This document shows positions 1-7,753 of a stretch of DNA of 17,615 nt, piece after piece. The DNA is from Chitinispirillaceae bacterium (GTDB lineage: Bacteria; Fibrobacterota; Chitinivibrionia; Chitinivibrionales; Chitinispirillaceae): positions 1 to 17,615 of the forward strand of contig JAFGDP010000111.1 of NCBI GenBank assembly GCA_016932075.1, in the 5' to 3' direction. Positions within the stretch are counted from its first letter, which is position 1; every line of letters begins with the position of its first letter. Below the pieces are notes generated by a model, which did no database searches, was not told where the DNA came from, and saw only the letters and a list, made by a program, of their open reading frames with translations. The position numbers and the translations under genes are program-made.

Positions 1-509
1 ATGAAATCGAGCGGTCCGCCCGTTCCCGGCACATCGGTACTTGCCGTGTTATCGACAAACACGGTTATGACGTTATCGACCGTACCGGGTGTAACAAGGT
101 CCGTCATATCGACCACGACCGGCGTCCAGCCGTAATAATGGCTTGCGGCAAGGGTTCCGTTCACGTAGACCTGCGCCGTGCTGCTCGCGCCTTCGAGCGT
201 CAGATAGATCTTTTTTCCGGCGTGCTGATTGCCGATGATCAGGTGCTTGCGGTAGGTTCCTGTGCCGTGGTAAAACGTGTTCGCCGGATTATACGTCATG
301 TGCTCGAACGTGTGCGGAAGAAGCACCGTGCTCCAGCCGGCCGCGCTGTCGTTGAAAGCCACCGCGGTCGCGCCGGGTACGTTGCCCCGGTTAAATTTCC
401 AGTTGGCGTTGATATTGACCACCGTGCGCGCGGTAAGTCCGGAAAATGCCGGCAGGCTGCATGCCAGCAGAACAAGCGCTGATTTGATGTGCCGATTGGT
501 TATGGTCAT
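1..509 (-). CDS. GH2-family glycosidase (beta-galactosidase-like), N-terminal part, cut by window edge
   Basis: This is an open frame from the ATG at 507-509 to the left edge, about 169 codons with no stop. It begins with a signal peptide (MTITNRHIKSALVLLACSL, cleavage probably near PAFSG). The mature start looks like the GH2 sugar-binding jelly roll: 'NANWKFNRG' near residue 34, 'LPHTFEH', 'GTGTYRKHL' and 'AQVYVNG' are the usual landmarks of beta-galactosidase/beta-glucuronidase-type GH2 enzymes. The catalytic TIM barrel lies outside the window, so the substrate (galactoside, glucuronide or other) cannot be decided. An AAGGG-type RBS precedes the ATG. It lies 59 bp downstream of the lipoprotein gene on the same strand, with no terminator visible between them, and is probably the third gene of the unit that starts at 3032. 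The GH2 call is from recognised motifs; operon membership is inferred. Confidence 0.8.
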   Translation of the reverse strand, partial: MTITNRHIKSALVLLACSLPAFSGLTARTVVNINANWKFNRGNVPGATAVAFNDSAAGWSTVLLPHTFEHMTYNPANTFYHGTGTYRKHLIIGNQHAGKKIYLTLEGASSTAQVYVNGTLAASHYYGWTPVVVDMTDLVTPGTVDNVITVFVDNTASTDVPGTGGPLDF

Positions 510-568
510 AAAACACCCTTACTTACGCATTGATAGTAATTGTCGAATTGTGTAAAGGTGCATTTTAT

Positions 569-2197
569 TCATTCTCGAGGCACTGTAAAACGGACCAAAC
601 GATCATCCTTCTTTTGATTCATATAGCTCAGCCTGACCCAGTCGGCGCTTCGCGAGCGGTTGGAAACAATCGCTTCATCGATCACGCCGTTCCAATACCC
701 GTAATTGCTCTCAGCCCGTTTGCCGATCTGGACATCGAACGTCGAGTCGCGGAGGCTCGCGCTCGACGTCGTATCGATGGTGCTGTCGGCGCATACGCCG
801 TCCACATACAAGCGCATCTTGGCACCAGAACGGACGCCGGTGAGATACTTCCATTCACCCGATTGCGCCGGCGCGAAATTCGATTCCCAGCACACCGCGC
901 TTTTCAGGTCATAGATCTCCCACAGGTTATAGCCACTGAGGTCGAGGTTGTAATTCCGGTTGCTTTTTGAAATGATGTAATGCGCCGCGCTGTCGATCGC
1001 CGAGGCTAAGACCCATGCCGAAAGGGTATACGTGCCGTTTTCCGGAAAGCTCAGTCTGCTCTGCGCGGTTCCAATCAGGTGTATATAGCTCGATTTCCCA
1101 TCGAAGGCTTTCGCATTGCCGATCATGCCGTCAACGGCCGAAGCGGCGCTCATGCCGTGGTGCGTTCCATTGTACTGGTTTCCCGTGGCATCGAACGCCG
1201 TGGTGTTTCCGGTTTCATTCAAATGCCATACGCCCTGAAATCCGCTTCCCGTATCGAACACTGCCGCGCCGTTTGAATTGTCCGGCGCTCCCGGATTGCC
1301 CCAATACATCATGATTGACTGTGTGCTGTCATTCCCGCGGATGGTGTCGACCTTTACCCATACCTCGGCATGCTCGGCGGCCGGATCCCAGCGTTCGATT
1401 TCATAATTGAGGAATCCGGTGTCCTGTTTTGCAAATCGTATATCCGCACCGGCGGAGAGCGCCTGTGAAAAATCGAAATTGCCGGTATTGAGCCTGATGA
1501 GCACCGGAAAGTTCACCACGGTCCCGGCCACGTTTGCCCCGGTCGCCGATGTGTTTAGAATGAGGGGACACGCGTATTTCCACGATGGATTCCTGACAAC
1601 GGCCGTATCGCCAGATTTTACCTGAACGTTATACCTGATCGTGGTCACGGCTTCCTCGTTTGTCGACGAATAAGCAATTTCCGGGATACGACCTGCCGGC
1701 GCCGGACCCAGCGTCACGAAATCGGTGCGGCTTTCGAGAAAAGCAAAGACCGTTGTTCCGGGAACATAGACGTATCCCGCAGCGCTGTTTATGCCCGAGG
1801 GGAGGAATGCGGTTATCGCTCCCGGCGCCTGTAACGTGCAGGATGTCGTGACCACGGTATCGGTCGCGACATGGATGCCGCTGATGAGCGCGCTGTTTCC
1901 GCTCTTGAGATGCACCGCCTGCGCGGTGTATTTGCCGGAGCCGGTATTATGGAAAGCAAATCTGCCCAGGGAATCGGTTGTATCAACAGGAATTTCGGTA
2001 TTGTCCTTTACGGGATCATAGGCGTCGGGATGAAGCCGCACTTGGACATCCGCCTCAGGAACACCCTGGTCATTGACAACCGACCCGACAATGCCCGTGG
2101 TCGTTTCGGTGCCGGAACCTCCGGGATCGAGGGGTGCGCATGCCGCGGCAAGGAGCAGCGGCAGAAGGAAACGTATTGTGGTGCTCCTACGGTTCAT
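569..2197 (-). CDS. DUF2341/LamG-domain lipoprotein with carboxypeptidase-regulatory-like N-domain
   Basis: From the ATG at 2197 the product is 542 aa. It has a lipoprotein signal (hydrophobic run, then LAAAC with Cys20 as the likely lipidated residue). A carboxypeptidase-regulatory-like beta domain follows (about 32-115, 'TGIVGSVVNDQGVPEADV'). Next is a DUF2341 domain (about 200-330, with 'FPVLIRL', 'IRFAKQD' and 'MMYWGNP'), then a LamG/concanavalin-A-like domain (about 335-530, with 'GVWHLNE', 'YTLSAWV', 'LYVDG' and 'GVIDEAIVSNR'). DUF2341-LamG pairs are typical of surface proteins that bind glycans. An in-frame ATG at 2215 is possible, but 2197 has the better-placed GGAAAA sequence. The 2197 start overlaps the end of the TIGR02147 gene by 11 bp, suggesting translational coupling. 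No enzymatic residues are recognised. A role as glycan binder or sensor lipoprotein is an inference. Confidence 0.82.
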   Translation of the reverse strand: MNRRSTTIRFLLPLLLAAACAPLDPGGSGTETTTGIVGSVVNDQGVPEADVQVRLHPDAYDPVKDNTEIPVDTTDSLGRFAFHNTGSGKYTAQAVHLKSGNSALISGIHVATDTVVTTSCTLQAPGAITAFLPSGINSAAGYVYVPGTTVFAFLESRTDFVTLGPAPAGRIPEIAYSSTNEEAVTTIRYNVQVKSGDTAVVRNPSWKYACPLILNTSATGANVAGTVVNFPVLIRLNTGNFDFSQALSAGADIRFAKQDTGFLNYEIERWDPAAEHAEVWVKVDTIRGNDSTQSIMMYWGNPGAPDNSNGAAVFDTGSGFQGVWHLNETGNTTAFDATGNQYNGTHHGMSAASAVDGMIGNAKAFDGKSSYIHLIGTAQSRLSFPENGTYTLSAWVLASAIDSAAHYIISKSNRNYNLDLSGYNLWEIYDLKSAVCWESNFAPAQSGEWKYLTGVRSGAKMRLYVDGVCADSTIDTTSSASLRDSTFDVQIGKRAESNYGYWNGVIDEAIVSNRSRSADWVRLSYMNQKKDDRLVRFTVPRE

Positions 2198-3032
2198 TGC
2201 GTTTTTTTTCCGCATCGATATTGGTCAAGGGGAACATCTGGAAATTGACCTGAAACACTCCGTCAGGATCGCGTTCCATTCGTGCCATTTCCAGGAGTTC
2301 TTTGCGGATTTCAGCCAGCCGTTCCTTCATGGCCGCAAAGCATTTCCATGATACGCTGACCGTTACCGTCGACGTCTCACGGTTCTTCTTCGGTATATTT
2401 TTAATGGATTCCTCGGCTAGATGGAGCATCTCCCACTGAAAATTTTCAATTGCAATGGAGTTCCATGATTCACCGGTGGTGATGAACCGGTCGGTTAATG
2501 CATACGCGCCGTCGCCGTTCTTTTGCACCAGTCCGAGCTTGACGAGCAGATCGATCGCCTTTCTCGCTTTCGACTCGCTGATCGGCGGATTGAGTTTTGC
2601 GGCAAGGGATGCATAATCTCCGTCGAAGCGGTCGTAGTTCAACAACTCTCGTATCGCGACATAATACCACTTGCTGAAATATTCATATTTATCCGCATCC
2701 AAGGTGTTTGCGCGCAATTCCCGGATTTCAATGATTTTTTCGAAGTAGAGCTTCATTTCATCCTTATGACGGGCCCTGTTGAACCGCACCAGCAGCGTAA
2801 AATAGTCGGTCTCCTTCTTGTTCAGGTTTAAAAAACCGATCAAACGGGGCAGTGATTTAAGAGAAAGATGTATCTGTTTTTGAAGGACTTTCAGGTAAAA
2901 GCTTGGATCCAATCCGGCTTTTGACGATATATAGCGGAGTGAAAAAAAAGAGTTACGCGCTTTATTGGTTTCGTAATGGTCTTTGAGGTATTCCCGGTAA
3001 TCGAGATATTCAAATATCGATTTCAAACCCAT
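2187..3032 (-). CDS. TIGR02147 family protein (Fibrobacter paralogous family, probable transcription regulator)
   Basis: This is a soluble protein of 281 aa from the ATG at 3032. The opening 'SIFEYLDYREYLKDHYE' followed by 'FSLRYISSKAGLDPSFYLKV' is the hallmark start of TIGR02147. The middle part ('LNKKETDYFTLLVRFNRA') is helical. Around residues 145-185 'SESKARKAIDLLVKLGLV' and 'GAYALTD' look like a winged helix, which is why a DNA-binding role is proposed. No signal peptide or membrane segment is seen. The frame stays open to a GTG at 3071 with a GGGGAGG upstream, but that would add 13 residues (LLGGCRKKGKKS) not expected in the family, and an AGGAAAAAAGG lies upstream of 3032. Its TAG stop is shared with the first codons of the lipoprotein gene. 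A copy of the 75-bp module lies 61 bp upstream of its start codon, so autoregulation is plausible but unproven. Confidence 0.85.
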   Translation of the reverse strand: MGLKSIFEYLDYREYLKDHYETNKARNSFFSLRYISSKAGLDPSFYLKVLQKQIHLSLKSLPRLIGFLNLNKKETDYFTLLVRFNRARHKDEMKLYFEKIIEIRELRANTLDADKYEYFSKWYYVAIRELLNYDRFDGDYASLAAKLNPPISESKARKAIDLLVKLGLVQKNGDGAYALTDRFITTGESWNSIAIENFQWEMLHLAEESIKNIPKKNRETSTVTVSVSWKCFAAMKERLAEIRKELLEMARMERDPDGVFQVNFQMFPLTNIDAEKKRNEP

Positions 3033-3093
3033 GGATTTTTTGCCTTTTTTCCTGCAACCGCCCAATAGCACTGGAATTCCAGCCTCCCCTGTT

Positions 3094-3168
3094 CAATATA
3101 AGCAGTCATACGTAGGGGGATTAAAAATATATCACATGATTCAAATTATCGTGGAAAAATATTTCCAC
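3094..3168 (-). promoter_or_regulatory. 75-bp conserved upstream module, copy 1 (34-bp box + 23-bp spacer + palindrome)
   Basis: The box 3094-3127 matches 9479-9512 at 32 of 34 positions (only 3113 and 3114 differ). After an unconserved spacer of exactly 23 bp in both copies comes the palindrome GTGGAAA-AATA-TTTCCAC (3151-3168). Read on the minus strand, the palindrome is distal and the box proximal to the gene. The box contains a C-run and ends in TTATATTG, which could include a -10 element, but no convincing TTGACA-like -35 is present. The fixed spacing suggests a promoter/operator unit bound by a dimeric protein. Confidence 0.65.
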
Positions 3169-3271
3169 AGTTATCCAATAGTTATCTGGCTTTGTTTTTT
3201 ATAACCCATTGAAATAAAAGAAAAAACAAATTGAAATAATATCAAGATAATTCATTTGTTAAATTAGCACC

Positions 3272-3289
3272 TAAATAATTTTTCCACAG
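3272..3289. promoter_or_regulatory. Possible degenerate third copy of the palindrome (one arm conserved)
   Basis: TTTTTCCACAG keeps one full arm (TTTCCAC) and the A/T-rich centre, while the other arm (TAAATAA) is degenerate. It lies about 78 bp upstream of the plus-strand start at 3367, where a site controlling that gene would be expected. It could be chance in AT-rich DNA. Confidence 0.3.
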
Positions 3290-3304
3290 CAGACGGGAAT
3301 ATTT

Positions 3305-3332
3305 TTGTTAATTTACTATATGGTTTCATTAT
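3305..3332 (+). promoter_or_regulatory. Candidate promoter for the plus-strand gene pair
   Basis: TTGTTA (3305-3310) and CATTAT (3327-3332), separated by 16 bp, are a weak sigma70-like pair upstream of the ATG at 3367. This rests on hexamer resemblance only. Confidence 0.25.
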
Positions 3333-3366
3333 TTACCCCTGGCTGAAAATAAGGAGTTGCCGTTTT

Positions 3367-5625
3367 ATGCAAAAAAGCCTTTTTTTTCTCTATACGCCGC
3401 TAGTGCTGGCGTTTTTAGCGACCGAAGGACGGTGTTCAGGTACCTCGATTATGCCTTCCGCATTCGCCGGAGATACGGTGGCTTCATCACAACATCCCCT
3501 TGCCGCCCAGATCAATGGTTTTATCAAAGATCAGGCCTCTTCCACCGGACCATTTTCGCCGACCGGTTTGACGCGCACCGATTATCTCCGCAGTATCGAG
3601 AAAATTGCGCGCGCGATGCTGAAGTATCAGAATTCGAACGGCCAGATCATCGATCCGGTCATAGGGCGGGAGCACCAATATGCCACGCCCTGTTTCGCCC
3701 ATGCGGTTGCGGTGCTGTGCGGAAGCGGCTTTATAAACGATGCGACACTGCTTCAGGCCGGGATAAAGGCCATGGACGCCTCCATTGGTCACATGCTCAG
3801 GGATGACGTACCGGATTCGCACGGCGATTTTTTCACGGTACCGATGATGCTCGCGTTCTGGAACTTTAAAAACGTGGTCGCGGCATCCAAGATTTCCTCC
3901 TGGCGCACCGATCTCGGGAGAATCAATCCTTCGGCCGTCTATATCAATGCGGCGCCAAACTGGATCGGCATCAACATGACCGGCGAGTTCCTGCGCTCTG
4001 TGGAGGGATTGACCTCGATATCGTATACGACAAGCCGGATTCTCTATCAAATCACACGGATGGGAAAAGAAGGATTGTATCAGGACAGCGACCGGCCCGA
4101 AACGACCTCGGTTTCCAACAGTACCGACGGTAATTCAATCGCTTACGATAACGTAGCGCGCTGCATGCTCAATATCGTCGCGATAAACGGATACGAGGGG
4201 ACCCATTACCAGGAACTCCGCCTACGTCTCTGCAGGGGCGCATGGACCGGGCTTTTGTATCAGTCCCCCTTCGGTGAGGTACCTACGGGCATGCGCAGCT
4301 CGCACCATTTCTGGAATGAGGCATATGCCGCCGTCAATTACGAGATCTGGGCCGCGCAATACGCCAGGGCGGGAAAGCCGGAGATCGCCGGCGCATTCAA
4401 ACGCGCGGCCATGCTGTCGCTTTCATGCGTACAATCGTGGCACAGGTCCGACGGGTCCGGTTACGTGACCAAGGCGCGATACCCCATCGAGTCAAAATGG
4501 GGTTACATGAAGTACTCGGGTCACACCCAATACAATCTCTGGACCGCATCGGCCATGGCAATGGCATGGCAGTACGGTGACAGTACCATTGAGGAGAGGC
4601 CGGCGCCGTGCGACATCGGAGGATTTGTTTGTAAAGTCCTTCCGGGATTTAAAAAGGTGTTCGCCAACGCGGGCGGCACCTATGTCGAGTACGATGTACG
4701 GGGCGACCATGCGCATAACCCCACCGGGCTGCTCAGGCTCCACCTCAAAACCGGCTATCCCCAGCTGGGGCCTTCGGACGGCGCCGTGGGCCAGGTGATT
4801 TCCGGGGCGCAATACTGGCCGCTGTATCCGCAGTCCGATCCGCCGGGCCAGCAGAACCTCAGCGTCGGCCCGGCGTGGATGCAATCGGGATCTTGGTACC
4901 CGCTTGCTGAAATGCAACAGATCCCGCAGGTGGCGATCCTCGACGAAACTCCTGAAAAATCGGTTTACAGGCTGGTCTATAGCTTGTCGGGTGGCGCCAC
5001 ACTGCACGAAACCGTCATGGTCGAACCCCGCGGCGTGACCGTCACCGATTCTCTGGCCGGAGGAAATCACTCCGCCATCAGGGCCTATTACCCCATGCTG
5101 CGCACCGACGGCGAAGAGCAGTCACAGATCACCGTGAACGGTAACCAGGTTATCGTACGACTCCGGGACAAGGGGGTCCGGTTCATGGTGCGCAGGCCGG
5201 CCAATGCACTGCTGGTAAGAACAAACGTTCTTCGCAATCACCGTAATGGCAGGTGTGAAGCGATATATGCGGAGGTCCAGGGCAGGGTGGTGGAGTCGTA
5301 TGTCTCTGCCTGGCCGGAATATGATCCGACCGGGATTGCCGGCGAGCGTGACACGCATAAACAAACGATGCCGCCGAACAGGAGGAACGTTCTTTCCGCC
5401 GGGTTCGCCCTGCCCGCGACCATGTCAGGACCGTATACGTTCGTGTATTATTCGCTGCAGGGGAGGGAGGTGGCCATAGGCAGGGGCAACGTGTCAAACG
5501 GCATGCTCAATCCTGCCCCCGTGGCAATGGCAAAGCCTTCCGGCAGCGGGCTGTACAGAGCGGTTTTTACATGTGGTAGGATCAAGGCCTGCGGAATGGT
5601 TCTTGTCACGGGGAAGAGAAGGTAA
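3367..5625 (+). CDS. Secreted (alpha/alpha)-toroid plus beta-sandwich carbohydrate-active enzyme, family uncertain (lyase- or glucuronidase-like)
   Basis: The product is 752 aa with a signal peptide (FFLYTPLVLAFLA, about 25 residues). The start is fixed by AAGGAG 10 bp upstream of the ATG. Residues about 50-400 are helical with repeated aromatic/His-rich segments: 'DSHGDFFTVPMM' (~150), 'NWIGINMTGEF' (~198), 'NSIAYDNVARC' (~255), 'SSHHFWNEAYAAVNYE' (~311) and 'YSGHTQYNLWTA' (~382). After this, to about 690, it is beta-rich. An (alpha/alpha) barrel followed by a beta-sandwich is the architecture of heparinase-II/III-type lyases and of some glycosidases (for example GH154-type), and conserved His/Tyr/Asn residues fit either. 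I do not recognise a specific family. The last ~65 residues ('YTFVYYSLQGREVA', 'GSGLYRAVFTCG') match the sorting-like tails of its neighbours. It is followed 142 bp later by the GH51 gene in the same direction. Confidence 0.6.
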   Translation: MQKSLFFLYTPLVLAFLATEGRCSGTSIMPSAFAGDTVASSQHPLAAQINGFIKDQASSTGPFSPTGLTRTDYLRSIEKIARAMLKYQNSNGQIIDPVIGREHQYATPCFAHAVAVLCGSGFINDATLLQAGIKAMDASIGHMLRDDVPDSHGDFFTVPMMLAFWNFKNVVAASKISSWRTDLGRINPSAVYINAAPNWIGINMTGEFLRSVEGLTSISYTTSRILYQITRMGKEGLYQDSDRPETTSVSNSTDGNSIAYDNVARCMLNIVAINGYEGTHYQELRLRLCRGAWTGLLYQSPFGEVPTGMRSSHHFWNEAYAAVNYEIWAAQYARAGKPEIAGAFKRAAMLSLSCVQSWHRSDGSGYVTKARYPIESKWGYMKYSGHTQYNLWTASAMAMAWQYGDSTIEERPAPCDIGGFVCKVLPGFKKVFANAGGTYVEYDVRGDHAHNPTGLLRLHLKTGYPQLGPSDGAVGQVISGAQYWPLYPQSDPPGQQNLSVGPAWMQSGSWYPLAEMQQIPQVAILDETPEKSVYRLVYSLSGGATLHETVMVEPRGVTVTDSLAGGNHSAIRAYYPMLRTDGEEQSQITVNGNQVIVRLRDKGVRFMVRRPANALLVRTNVLRNHRNGRCEAIYAEVQGRVVESYVSAWPEYDPTGIAGERDTHKQTMPPNRRNVLSAGFALPATMSGPYTFVYYSLQGREVAIGRGNVSNGMLNPAPVAMAKPSGSGLYRAVFTCGRIKACGMVLVTGKRR

Positions 5626-5773
5626 AAAGCAGCCGGGTATTTTCCTAAGCGCGTTTTTCAAATGGTTAATAAAGCAACCGTTTGCACTTAAAAAAACGCA
5701 ACGGCAATGAAAATCGGCATACGCCGCAGATGAATGTAACCACCGAAAAAATATACCGAGAGGCGCTATGTAT

Positions 5774-7534
5774 ATGTGTGCGAAAAAGATCATGAAGCGA
5801 AGTTTGACGGCCGTTTTAGGTTGCCTGGCGGCGAGCATATCCGCCCAGACCACCATGAGCTTGGACCTAGGCCAGGCAACATATACGATCAGCAGAGATA
5901 TATACGGAGGATTGTTGGAAAACTTGAAACGCGATATTTATAACGGTCTCTATGTCGGAACCGCTTCAAGCGTACCGAATATAAACGGCATGAGAAAGGA
6001 TGTCATAGCGGCTTTCAAGGAATGCGGCGTTTCCGTTTTGGACTGGCCGGGCGGTTGTTTCGCTGAAACCTATAACTGGTCGGACGGTATAGGGCCAAAA
6101 TCGGGCCGCCCGGGAGGCGACATGAAAAATGGAATGGGCACGCATGAATATTTTCAGCTCTGCGATTCGCTGAACGCGCCGCCATATATCACGGCTAATA
6201 TCACCTCCCTGCCGGCAGCGATAATGACCGATTGGCTAAATTATATCGATTCGGTATTCCCCAACAAACTCAAATACTGGAAAATAGGGAACGAACCTTG
6301 GGGCGGGTGCGGTTCCGCAATATCCATTAGTGCGTACATTTCCAAATACCGACAATACAAAGCGGCTATTCCATCCAAGCTGCTGGGCAAGATTACGAGA
6401 GTCGCGGATGGCGGTACCGCCGATTATCTGTATAAGGTTACTTGGATTGATTCTTTACTGAAATGCGAGATGGGAAGCTTTGATGCGGTAACATTGCATT
6501 ATTACGGGGCATTCAGCGGTTCATCCATCGGTTTCTCCGTAGATTCTTTTTATACGAGGATTCAGATCGCATTGCGCCTTGGTAATACCTTGGCAATATA
6601 CGACTCAATTATGGCCCGGTACGATCCGAATTATACCGTCGGTTTATGGGTTGACGAATGGGGCGCCTGGTATTCAAGCCTTCCGGGCAAAGATTATCCC
6701 CAAAGCACCTGTCGGGACGCAGTGATCGCCTCTATAAATTTGAATATGTTTAACAATCGCTGCCGGCGCATACAAATGGCTTGTGTCGCGCAGCCGGTAA
6801 ACGTCATACAGTCGCTGATCCTCACCGAGAACCCCGCGCAGAACAGGATAGTGAAGACGCCGACTTTTTATGTGTATAAAATGTATAAAGTGCATCAGCA
6901 GGCTACGATGGTGCCGGTGACGCTCTCCACGCCCAACAACCAGAATATCCCGGTAATCAGCACGTCTTCCTCCGTGGATAGCGCGGGAAAACTTCACATC
7001 AGTTTGTGTAACACGCATGCGACGGCCGCGCACACCGTTACAATAACGCTCAATAACGCTCCCGTATATGCTTCCTGTACCGGAACGATCGTTAATGGTA
7101 CGTCACACAACAGCTATAACGATTTCGGCCAATCCGAGAACGTGAATATCCGGAATTTTTCGGGCGCAACGTATGAAAGGAATACCGTGACCGCGATTAT
7201 CCCTGCTCATAGCGTGGTGACGCTCGAGTTGGCACTCCCGGTTGATGTATCTCAAACGTCAATATCAATGCCGGTTTTTTTCCAAGAAATGGACGTGACG
7301 CCGACGGGTAAAATCAAAGTTCACTATGCAGTTGCTGAAAAGCTGCCTTTTAGCCTCGGTTTGTATACGGTCGACGGCCGTATGGCTGCCGAGACATTCA
7401 AAGGCACGCTTGAGCTTGGTCGAAATAGTATTTGTTGGCAGCCCGTTATTTTAGAGAAAGCGGCAAGGGTTTACATAGCAAAATTTACCGTCAATGGAAA
7501 CGTGAAGTCACGACGTGTTTTCTTGCGGCAATAA
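5774..7534 (+). CDS. Secreted GH51 alpha-L-arabinofuranosidase
   Basis: From the ATG at 5774 the product is 586 aa. An ATG two codons earlier (5768) is also open, but the GAGAGG sequence lies only 4 bp from it against 10 bp from 5774. A signal peptide (SLTAVLGCLAASISAQ) precedes the mature enzyme. GH51 landmarks are clear: 'YGGLLENLKRDIYNGLYVG' at the mature start, 'LDWPGGCFAETYNW' (~90), the acid/base Glu in 'IGNEPWG' (E174) and the nucleophile Glu in 'LWVDEWGAWY' (E295). The family removes alpha-L-arabinofuranosyl side chains from arabinoxylan or arabinan. A beta-sandwich C-domain follows, then a sorting-like tail ('LPFSLGLYTVDGRMA', 'ARVYIAKFTVNG', 'RRVFLRQ'). By eye the gene is more AT-rich than its neighbours. 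Its stop codon lies only 60 bp from the recognisable end of a GH43 relic on the other strand, so an old recombination joint may lie just downstream. Confidence 0.93.
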   Translation: MCAKKIMKRSLTAVLGCLAASISAQTTMSLDLGQATYTISRDIYGGLLENLKRDIYNGLYVGTASSVPNINGMRKDVIAAFKECGVSVLDWPGGCFAETYNWSDGIGPKSGRPGGDMKNGMGTHEYFQLCDSLNAPPYITANITSLPAAIMTDWLNYIDSVFPNKLKYWKIGNEPWGGCGSAISISAYISKYRQYKAAIPSKLLGKITRVADGGTADYLYKVTWIDSLLKCEMGSFDAVTLHYYGAFSGSSIGFSVDSFYTRIQIALRLGNTLAIYDSIMARYDPNYTVGLWVDEWGAWYSSLPGKDYPQSTCRDAVIASINLNMFNNRCRRIQMACVAQPVNVIQSLILTENPAQNRIVKTPTFYVYKMYKVHQQATMVPVTLSTPNNQNIPVISTSSSVDSAGKLHISLCNTHATAAHTVTITLNNAPVYASCTGTIVNGTSHNSYNDFGQSENVNIRNFSGATYERNTVTAIIPAHSVVTLELALPVDVSQTSISMPVFFQEMDVTPTGKIKVHYAVAEKLPFSLGLYTVDGRMAAETFKGTLELGRNSICWQPVILEKAARVYIAKFTVNGNVKSRRVFLRQ

Positions 7535-7553
7535 CGCATGCCGGACCGTACGC

Positions 7554-7684
7554 CCCGATTTCTGAAAAATATCAATGTATACCGTCGGATTGATATCATG
7601 CCCGGTAAAACTATACACCCTTCCGTCGTACACCATCGGCGCGGCATCGGCAGTGTAAATTGTCTGTACGATCGGATTGTCCGC
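7554..7684 (-). pseudogene. GH43 gene relic (N-terminal ~30 codons of the mature enzyme)
   Basis: The minus-strand frame at 7684-7595 reads ADNPIVQTIYTADAAPMVY then DGRVYSFTGHD. This is the conserved first blade of a GH43 arabinosidase/xylosidase subgroup, including the 'TADPAPMVY' block. Upstream the frame meets a TAA (near 7723) with no start codon, and the sequence before the motif (SPRQCV) is not a normal signal peptide. After 'GHD' the similarity stops and the frame runs into the 3' end of the GH51 gene. It is therefore a decayed fragment, located downstream of the BNR-4 gene on the same strand. Overlapping longer open frames here are in other registers and are not genes. The outer limit at 7554 is arbitrary. 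Confidence 0.75.
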
Positions 7685-7753
7685 AACGCATTGGCGAGGC
7701 GAACAAAATGAGGTGGAAGAGATTTTGAATTAAGCGATTTATAAAATCCTATT

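Larger units (their letters stand above)
3033..3366. other. AT-rich divergent intergenic region
   Basis: This is a 334-bp region between the minus-strand TIGR02147 gene and the plus-strand toroid enzyme gene. It contains the 34-bp box (3094-3127), the palindrome (3151-3168), a further one-armed copy of that palindrome (3272-3289), two closely spaced AGTTATC words just after the palindrome, two ATTGAAATAA words near 3209-3237 and many A/T tracts. No credible small gene is seen. It should hold the promoters for both directions. Confidence 0.7.

Noticed and set aside
3033..3071. GTG start at 3071 for the TIGR02147 gene
   Set aside because: Despite a GGGGAGG upstream, it adds 13 residues not expected before the family's 'SIFEYLDYREYL' start. 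ATG 3032 has its own AGGAAAAAAGG. It cannot be fully excluded.
3151..3289. DnaA-box-like words (TTTTCCACA at 3280-3288, arms of the palindrome, TTATCCA) in AT-rich DNA, suggesting a replication origin
   Set aside because: Only one word fits the relaxed DnaA consensus, there is no box cluster, no dnaA/dnaN/parAB neighbour, and the similar arms at 9536-9553 are part of the paired regulatory module.
5626..5767. Terminator between the toroid enzyme and GH51 genes
   Set aside because: GCGTTTTT and AAAAACGC at 5650-5699 could pair only across a ~34-base loop; this is not a convincing terminator, so the two genes may share a transcript.
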